Of a stretch of 49,142 bases of DNA, positions 43,565 to 49,142 are shown one piece after another. Origin of the DNA: JAAYGT01 sp050252075 (lineage in GTDB: Bacteria; Pseudomonadota; Gammaproteobacteria; Burkholderiales; Burkholderiaceae_B); the NCBI GenBank assembly GCA_050252075.1, contig JBFWLP010000011.1, forward strand, positions 1 to 49,142, given 5' to 3'. The position numbers and the translations under genes were made by a program. The notes beneath the pieces are model-generated. The model had not been told where the DNA came from, ran no database searches, and worked only from the letters and a program-made list of their open reading frames with translations. Within the stretch, counting starts at the first letter, position 1; every line of letters begins with the position of its first letter.

Positions 43565-44674
43565 ATGCAACTCGTACAAGCAACTCGCGATGCATTGCTC
43601 AAGCCACTGACCATGGTGGCGGGGATCGTCGAACGACGGAATACCATGCCCATCCTGGCCAATATTCTGGTTCGCAAGAATGGCAATCAGGTGGATTTCG
43701 TGGCCACCGATTCCGAGATCCAGATCAGCACGCACAGTGGTTTCGGCGTTGGCGATTCCGTCGAAGCCACCACGGTTGCCGCACGCAAATTGCTGGATAT
43801 TCTTCGTGCCCTTCCCGACAGCGACGACATTACCCTGGCCCAGTCGGGCGGCAAGCTGTCGGTGCAAGCCGGCAAGAGCCGCTTTGCCCTGCAGACCATG
43901 CCGGCCGCCGATTTCCCCACCGTGATCCAGCCGGAAAGCTATCAGGTGTCGTTCAGCCTGCCGCAAAAAACGCTGAAGCATCTGTTCAACCAGGTGCATT
44001 TCGCCATGGCCCAGCAAGATATCCGGTATTACCTGAACGGCCTGTTGTTTGTATTTGAGCCGGAATGGGTGCGTGCGGTAGCCACCGACGGCCACCGTCT
44101 GGCGCACAGCGCAACGGCGGTGCAGGGTATCGGGCAACGCCACGACGTCATTGTTCCGCGCAAAACCGTCCTTGAAATGCAGCGCTTGCTGGCCGACAAC
44201 GACGATCCCGTCAGTGTCGATGTGGCGGCGGGCCAGATCCGCTTCCGCTTTGGCGATGTAGAGCTCATTTCCAAGCTGGTCGAAGGCAAGTTCCCCGACT
44301 TCACCCGTGTTATTCCCACCAACTACACGCGCCACTTCGATATCAGCCGCGAGCAGCTGCAAGGCAGCCTGCAGCGCGCCGCCATTCTTACCACCGACAA
44401 GCTCAAAGGCGTGCGTTTGCAGCTGTCCGACAACGTTATCCGCATTTCGGCATCGAACGCCGAGCAGGAAGAGGCGGTGGAAGAAGTGGACATCGAGTAT
44501 GCCCACGAACCCCTGGACGTCGGCTTCAACGTCAGTTACCTGCTCGACGTATTGGCGAACGTCAAAACCGAGGCTGTCCGCTGGTCGGTGCAGCCCGACG
44601 TCAACGCATCGGCACTGATCACCTGCCCGGACGACGAGCAGTTCAAGTATGTCGTCATGCCCATGCGTATCTAA
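43565..44674 (+). CDS. dnaN: DNA polymerase III beta sliding clamp
   Basis: The processivity clamp, 369 residues, with three repeated domains. Visible landmarks are the start MQLVQATRDALLKPL, NTMPILANILVRKNGNQVDF, the central VATDGHRLAHS and the C-terminal KYVVMPMRI. An AAGGA ribosome-binding site overlaps the end of dnaA. The dnaA-dnaN-gyrB order is the usual replication cluster without recF. Confidence 0.97.
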   Translation: MQLVQATRDALLKPLTMVAGIVERRNTMPILANILVRKNGNQVDFVATDSEIQISTHSGFGVGDSVEATTVAARKLLDILRALPDSDDITLAQSGGKLSVQAGKSRFALQTMPAADFPTVIQPESYQVSFSLPQKTLKHLFNQVHFAMAQQDIRYYLNGLLFVFEPEWVRAVATDGHRLAHSATAVQGIGQRHDVIVPRKTVLEMQRLLADNDDPVSVDVAAGQIRFRFGDVELISKLVEGKFPDFTRVIPTNYTRHFDISREQLQGSLQRAAILTTDKLKGVRLQLSDNVIRISASNAEQEEAVEEVDIEYAHEPLDVGFNVSYLLDVLANVKTEAVRWSVQPDVNASALITCPDDEQFKYVVMPMRI

Positions 44675-44691
44675 CCCTGGATTTACCCACT

Positions 44692-47154
44692 ATGTCAGAT
44701 CACACCAGCAGTACTGCGAGTACCGCAGCCGGCGGCTACGGTGCCGATTCCATCAAAATGCTCAAAGGCCTCGAGGCCGTGCGCAAACGTCCGGGCATGT
44801 ACATTGGCGACACGTCCGATGGCACCGGTTTGCATCACATGGTTTTCGAGGTTGTCGATAACGCCATCGACGAAGCCCTGGCCGGTTATTGCGACGATAT
44901 CGTGGTCACCATCCATTCCGACAACAGCGTGTCGGTCAGTGACAACGGGCGCGGCATCCCCACCGATATCCACAAAGACGACGAATTCGGGCGCAGCGCC
45001 GCCGAAATCGTCATGACCGAACTGCACGCCGGCGGCAAGTTTGACCACAACTCGTACAAAGTGTCCGGCGGTCTGCACGGCGTGGGTGTGTCGTGCGTGA
45101 ATGCCCTGTCGGAATGGCTGCGCCTGACGATCTGCCGTAACGGCCAAATACACGAAATGGAATTCCGGCGCGGCGAGCGCGTTGCGCCGCTGGCCGTTAC
45201 AGGGCCGTCGCCCGATACCGGTACGCGGGTCCAGTTTCTTGCCGACACCACCATTTTCGAGAACGTTGAATACCACTACGAAATTCTGGCCAAACGCCTG
45301 CGCGAGCTGTCGTTCCTGAATAATGGCGTGAAAATCCGCCTGATCGACGAGCGCACAGGCAAGGAAGAAAACTTTGCGTTTTTAGGCGGCGTGAAGGGGT
45401 TCGTAGAGTACATTAATCGCAGCAAAACCACGTTGCACCCCAATGTCTTCTCGGTAAGCACCGAATCGGTGGTGGGCGAGGCCACGGTGGGTGTTGAGGT
45501 GGCCATGCAGTGGAACGACGGTTTCAATGAAACCGTGCTGTGTTTCACGAACAATATTCCGCAACGCGACGGCGGCACGCACCTGACCGGCCTGCGCGCG
45601 GCCATGACCCGGGTGCTGAACAAATACATTGCCGACAACGAGCTGGCCAAGAAGGCCAAGGTCGACACCACGGGCGACGACATGCGCGAAGGCCTGGCCT
45701 GCGTGCTTTCGGTGAAAGTGCCCGAGCCCAAGTTCAGCAGCCAGACCAAAGACAAGCTGGTTTCCAGCGAGGTGCGGCAGGCGGTTGAAGAAGCTGTTGC
45801 CCGCACGCTGGAAACCTGGCTGCTTGAGAACCCCAACGACGCCAAAGCCTTGTGTGGCAAGATCATCGACGCCGCACGGGCGCGCGAGGCAGCGCGCAAG
45901 GCACGTGAAATGACACGCCGCAAAAGCGTGCTGGAAGGCGCCGGCCTGCCCGGCAAGCTGGCCGATTGCCAGGAAAAAGACCCCGCCCTGTGCGAGCTGT
46001 ACATTGTGGAAGGGGACTCGGCCGGCGGTTCAGCCAAGCAAGGGCGCGACCGCAAGTTCCAGGCAATTTTGCCGCTTCGCGGCAAGGTGCTGAACGTTGA
46101 AAAAGCCCGCTTTGATCGCCTGATCGCCAGCGAGCAAATCACCACCCTGATTACCGCACTGGGCACCAGCATAGGCCCCGATTTCAACATCGACAAGCTG
46201 CGTTATCACCGAATTATCATCATGACCGACGCCGACGTTGACGGCGCCCACATTCGCACGCTGCTGCTTACATTGCTGTATCGCCAAATGCCGGAACTGG
46301 TTGAGCGCGGCCACGTGTATATTGCCCAGCCGCCGCTGTACAAGGTGAAGGTGGGCCGTGAAGAGCGTTACCTGAAAGACAACGCCGAAGAAGCGCACTT
46401 CATGATGCAGATTGCACTGAAGGATGCGGCGCTGGTGGTGCGCGAAGGCGCCGCCCCCATCGTCGGCGAGGCGCTGGAAGAGCTGGCCCGCCAGTATGTG
46501 CTGGCCGATACCGTAATTGACCGCCAGGCGCGGCACATGGACCTGGGCACCTTGTCGGCCATTGCAGAAGGCGTGCAGATCAAGCTGGATACCGTGGAAA
46601 ATGCGCAGGCATCGGCCAGCCAGCTGGAAGCGGTGCTGCGCCAGCATGCGGCCGTTCCCGGCCAGGTATCGGTAAGTGTTGAAGCCAACGACACCGGCGA
46701 CGCCTGGCGCATTCTGGTTCACCGCATGCACCACGGCAACGTGCGCGTTACGGTGCTGGACAAAACCTTTGTGCGCGGTACCGACTACACCATTCTTTCC
46801 CGCGCGGGGCAGACGTTTACCGGGCTGATCGGCGACGGCGCGCATGTAGTGCGTGGCGAAGGCGACAAGCGCAAGGAAAAGTACATCAATGATTTCCGCG
46901 AAGCCATTATGTGGTTGCGTGGCGAAGCCGAACGCAGTGTCAGCAAGCAGCGCTACAAGGGTCTGGGCGAGATGAATCCCGACCAGTTGTGGGAAACCAC
47001 CATGAACCCCACGGCTCGCCGGCTGTTGCGTGTGCAGGTTGAAGACGCCATCGCGGCCGACGAGATGTTCACCACCTTGATGGGCGATCAGGTCGAGCCA
47101 CGCCGCGCGTTTATTGAAACCCACGCCTTGCAGGCGGGGAATATTGATGTGTAG
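44692..47154 (+). CDS. gyrB: DNA gyrase subunit B
   Basis: ATPase subunit of gyrase. The 820 residues hold the GHKL ATPase (EVVDNAIDEALAGYCDDI near 50, GGLHGVGVSCVNALS near 125), the transducer, and the TOPRIM block VEGDSAGGSAKQGRDRKFQAILPLRGK with DADVDGAHIRTLLLT. The GyrB-type insert and C-terminal region follow (SKQRYKGLGEMNPDQLWETTMNP). It follows dnaN by 17 bp. It is an ordinary full-length gene. Confidence 0.98.
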   Translation: MSDHTSSTASTAAGGYGADSIKMLKGLEAVRKRPGMYIGDTSDGTGLHHMVFEVVDNAIDEALAGYCDDIVVTIHSDNSVSVSDNGRGIPTDIHKDDEFGRSAAEIVMTELHAGGKFDHNSYKVSGGLHGVGVSCVNALSEWLRLTICRNGQIHEMEFRRGERVAPLAVTGPSPDTGTRVQFLADTTIFENVEYHYEILAKRLRELSFLNNGVKIRLIDERTGKEENFAFLGGVKGFVEYINRSKTTLHPNVFSVSTESVVGEATVGVEVAMQWNDGFNETVLCFTNNIPQRDGGTHLTGLRAAMTRVLNKYIADNELAKKAKVDTTGDDMREGLACVLSVKVPEPKFSSQTKDKLVSSEVRQAVEEAVARTLETWLLENPNDAKALCGKIIDAARAREAARKAREMTRRKSVLEGAGLPGKLADCQEKDPALCELYIVEGDSAGGSAKQGRDRKFQAILPLRGKVLNVEKARFDRLIASEQITTLITALGTSIGPDFNIDKLRYHRIIIMTDADVDGAHIRTLLLTLLYRQMPELVERGHVYIAQPPLYKVKVGREERYLKDNAEEAHFMMQIALKDAALVVREGAAPIVGEALEELARQYVLADTVIDRQARHMDLGTLSAIAEGVQIKLDTVENAQASASQLEAVLRQHAAVPGQVSVSVEANDTGDAWRILVHRMHHGNVRVTVLDKTFVRGTDYTILSRAGQTFTGLIGDGAHVVRGEGDKRKEKYINDFREAIMWLRGEAERSVSKQRYKGLGEMNPDQLWETTMNPTARRLLRVQVEDAIAADEMFTTLMGDQVEPRRAFIETHALQAGNIDV

Positions 47155-47200
47155 GTGTTGTTGCATTTCTTGTTTGCGACATTAATGGCTTGGAGGAGAT

Positions 47201-48034
47201 ATGAGAGCAATTCAAGCGGCAGGAGCGATGGCACTGAGCGTGCTTTTCGCGAGCGGTGCCGCCATGGCGCAGTCGTCCAGTCAGTTCACCACTCGCATTT
47301 CCCAATACTCCGACCTGAGTTTCCCCCCCGAGGCGACGACGCTTGGTTTCTTCAGCCGAGCTTCCAATGCCATCTTCAAACCTGAAGGCGACGGGCCCTT
47401 TCCTGCCATTGTCCTGGTTCACACCTGTGGCGGCATTCAGCCACACATCTCCAACCGTGCGAAGGAATTGATCGCGGCCGGCTTCGTTGTCCTGGTACAA
47501 GACTCATATGGACCACGCGGCCACACGACTTTCTGCACAGCCGCAGGGGTAGGCGCGCCGAGGGTTTATAAGGACTCCTTCGATGCTCTCAAACATCTTT
47601 CTCAGCTCAAAGTAGTTGATCCATCGCGCATCTATCTGGTTGGCCTGTCTCTGGGCAGCTTTGCCGCGGCGGCAGTATCCAGCCCGGAAGTGGCTCGCTG
47701 GATCGGCGCGCAAGACCGCTTCCGCGCCTCGGTTGGCTGGTACGGCGCCTGTACCTTTAACGTGGGCCCCTATCCCAAATGGGAACTGATCCGCCGCGAT
47801 GTCGACCGCCCCGTTCTGCTTCTGATGGCCAAGAACGACAGCGAAACCCCCATTGCCGATTGTTTTCCCTTGCTCGAGAACTTGAAAGCCGAGGGAAAGC
47901 CGGTGGCGTGGCATGTGTATGACGATGCGACGCATGGTTGGGACAAGTCTGATCAACGACGCGGCTACCAATACAACGCCGCTGTTACCGCTGACGCCAT
48001 GAAACGAACGATCGAGTTCCTCAAACAGAATTAA
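47201..48034 (+). CDS. Exported dienelactone-hydrolase-family protein
   Basis: An alpha/beta hydrolase of 277 residues. A signal peptide (MRAIQAAGAMALSVLFASG, cut near AMA|Q at about 24) predicts a periplasmic enzyme. The nucleophile elbow is GLSLGS near residue 148, so Ser replaces the Cys of classical dienelactone hydrolase. The acid lies in KNDSETP near 208 and the His in DDATHGWDKS near 243. Typical substrates are lactones or esters; the real one is unknown. A strong GGAGGAG ribosome-binding site precedes the start. It is separated from gyrB by 46 bp but has no obvious link to it. Confidence 0.88.
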   Translation: MRAIQAAGAMALSVLFASGAAMAQSSSQFTTRISQYSDLSFPPEATTLGFFSRASNAIFKPEGDGPFPAIVLVHTCGGIQPHISNRAKELIAAGFVVLVQDSYGPRGHTTFCTAAGVGAPRVYKDSFDALKHLSQLKVVDPSRIYLVGLSLGSFAAAAVSSPEVARWIGAQDRFRASVGWYGACTFNVGPYPKWELIRRDVDRPVLLLMAKNDSETPIADCFPLLENLKAEGKPVAWHVYDDATHGWDKSDQRRGYQYNAAVTADAMKRTIEFLKQN

Positions 48035-48171
48035 AGGAAAGCCTTACCGTTTGTTGGGATCAGTGAAATCGGGAGCAATTCGCCGGCTATTCGTTAAGCG
48101 TCGGCTTTGGGAGCTGCCGCCGGTCTTGGGCAACAATCGGCCATTAGCAGATATTTAACGGAGTCGATCAC

Positions 48172-48597
48172 ATGAAACCCCGCATTACTGTCATCACTAT
48201 CGGCGTTGACGATCTTGAAGCATCGTTGCTCTTCTATCGTGACGGGCTCGGTTTTCCCACGAAAGGCATTGTAGGTAACGAGCTCGCGCACGGAGCGGTT
48301 GTGTTTATTGATCTCCAGCCGGGTCTTCGCCTGGCTCTGTGGCCTCGATCAAGTATCGCCCATGATACAGGACTCGAAATCGGCGTTGGCAATCCCACGG
48401 AGATGACTTTGGGTCACAATGTATCGTCAAAAGCTGAGGTCGATAAAGTCATGACTAGAGCAAAAGCGGCAGGGGCTGCGATTGTCAAACCCGCGCACGA
48501 TACGTTCTGGGGTGGATACTCGGGCTATTTTCTTGATCCAGACGGGCACCTGTGGGAAATTGTTTGGAATCCACAGTGGTCCGAGGTAACTGACTGA
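48172..48597 (+). CDS. VOC (glyoxalase/bleomycin-resistance fold) family protein
   Basis: A 141-residue vicinal-oxygen-chelate protein. It has the N-terminal ITVITIGVDDLEASLLFYRDGLGFP and the C-terminal GYSGYFLDPDGHLWEIVWNP typical of this family. Metal ligands would be the glutamate in LWEI and residues of the first half-repeat, but a metal-binding N-terminal His is not seen, so it may not be catalytic. An ACGGAG ribosome-binding site lies before the ATG. The upstream 137 bp hold no gene. A terminator hairpin follows. Confidence 0.85.
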   Translation: MKPRITVITIGVDDLEASLLFYRDGLGFPTKGIVGNELAHGAVVFIDLQPGLRLALWPRSSIAHDTGLEIGVGNPTEMTLGHNVSSKAEVDKVMTRAKAAGAAIVKPAHDTFWGGYSGYFLDPDGHLWEIVWNPQWSEVTD

Positions 48598-48642
48598 CAG
48601 GCTGCGTTGGGTCGGGAGCTGGCCATGTTAATCATCTACTTT

Positions 48643-48668
48643 CGGCCAGAAGCGGCCGGTCGTTTTTT
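48643..48668 (+). terminator. Intrinsic terminator after the VOC gene
   Basis: CGGCC (48643-48647) pairs with GGCCG (48654-48658), then six T at 48663-48668. The sequence resembles the common CGGCCAGAAGCGG intergenic hairpin seen in many proteobacteria. Confidence 0.6.
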
Positions 48669-48737
48669 CCGTGGTTGACCACTTTTTATATGCGTTAGTC
48701 TTGCGGTGAATAGCAACAAGCGGGCAACAGAGGGAAC

Positions 48738-49022
48738 ATGGTTTCTATGATTGAAAAGCATCAAGAGCAGGATGGGAAAGGCGTCACTGTAATGTTTGGC
48801 AGGCGGTCGGCGTTGCGCACCAGCCTCCCTAACAACAGCATTCTTATCGTTCCAGATGGAGATAAATGGAACGATTTTAGTTTTCGCACCAGGGTCGATA
48901 TTCGTATTCGCCTAACTGAGAATGAAGATGAATACAATGCTCACGGCTTCATCGGTTTCATTACCAATTCATCTGATGAATCCAATGGTGTGACTCATCT
49001 TGAGAAACTACTGGAGGGGTAA
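48738..49022 (+). pseudogene. Small unrecognised open frame, probably cut by an IS element
   Basis: A 94-residue frame with no recognised domain. It is acidic in the second half (TENEDEY, NSSDESN) and more A/T-rich than its neighbours. Its stop codon TAA (49020-49022) falls at the apparent edge of the IS3-family element, so the original C-terminus has probably been lost. A GAGGGAAC ribosome-binding site lies just before the ATG. Whether any of it is functional is unknown. Confidence 0.5.
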
Positions 49023-49142
49023 TCCCCCCATTTTTAACGGTGCTCAGAAGTAGCAATGCTATGCGGCCATGGTCAGCCGCTGTTTTGGGGTGATACCGCC
49101 CAATGCCATATTTGGGCGCTCGTTATTGTAGGACCACATCCA
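49020..49142 (-). mobile_element. Edge of an IS3-family insertion sequence (window cut)
   Basis: The window ends inside an insertion sequence whose transposase runs leftward. The stretch from about 49020 (TAATCCCCCCATTTTT) to the transposase stop looks like the element's terminal region. The other end lies outside the window, so the exact terminal repeat and target duplication cannot be set. Confidence 0.65.
49059..49142 (-). CDS. IS3-family transposase, C-terminal fragment
   Basis: Only the last 27 codons are inside the window, in frame to the edge: YNNERPNMALGGITPKQRL then a stop (TAG, 49059-49061). This is the C-terminal end of the DDE integrase core of IS3-family OrfB. The Asn-Glu-Arg-Pro and Gly-Gly-Ile-Thr-Pro block is characteristic. 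The catalytic residues lie outside the window. Confidence 0.9.
   Translation of the reverse strand, partial: WMWSYNNERPNMALGGITPKQRLTMAA

Noticed and set aside
46030..47166. A 378-codon minus-strand frame opposite gyrB
   Set aside because: It mirrors the codon pattern of gyrB, is His/Gln-rich and has no domain.

Overview
The window is chromosomal DNA from a betaproteobacterium. Protein character and gene order (gyrB, dnaN, dnaA, then rpmH-rnpA-yidD-yidC on the opposite strand) point to Burkholderiales, most likely Alcaligenaceae (Bordetella, Achromobacter or Pusillimonas-like). That placement is inference from remembered families, with no search run. By rough counts on sample lines the replication genes are about 55-63 % G+C. 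Three patches look more A/T-rich: the aminotransferase at the left edge, the gene at 29847-30569, and the right edge.

Layout. 1-343 is A/T-rich and non-coding with several inverted repeats. 344-1513 is a PLP aminotransferase. 1514-1804 is an intergenic segment with two perfect DnaA boxes and the terminator of hcp1. 1805-28792 is a complete type VI secretion system (T6SS), nearly all on the minus strand. 28832-30569 holds three accessory genes: a membrane protein, a winged-helix regulator and a possible uracil-DNA-glycosylase-like protein. 30599-39207 holds mnmE, a photolyase, an iron-type alcohol dehydrogenase and a branched-chain amino-acid type ABC importer (livFGMHK). 39334-41895 is yidC-yidD-rnpA-rpmH. 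From 42144 the strand flips to dnaA-dnaN-gyrB, followed by a dienelactone-hydrolase-like protein, a VOC protein, a small open frame and the edge of an IS3-family element.

The T6SS encodes every core part: membrane complex (TssJ, TssL, TssM), baseplate (TssA, TssE, TssF, TssG, TssK), sheath (TssB, TssC), two Hcp tube proteins, VgrG and the ClpV (TssH) recycling ATPase. It also carries a spike-side cassette: VgrG, an unrecognised 476-aa protein with two membrane segments, a DUF2169/pentapeptide protein, a second pentapeptide protein, a DUF3540 protein and a DUF4150 PAAR-like tip. This is the TagA/B/C/D set known next to Burkholderia T6SS-5. No Fha/PpkA/PppA phosphorylation module and no clear toxin-immunity pair are visible.

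The most unusual points are: a LysM domain fused through a proline hinge to the C-terminus of TssM, in a system whose TssL has no wall-binding domain; the 476-aa membrane-segment protein beside VgrG; an unrecognised 263-aa gene between clpV and tssA; an inverted gene for a glycine-rich membrane protein inside the cluster; two T6SS promoters with the same architecture (TTGACACC, 16 nt, CAGWAT); and the origin-like DnaA-box segment far from dnaA.
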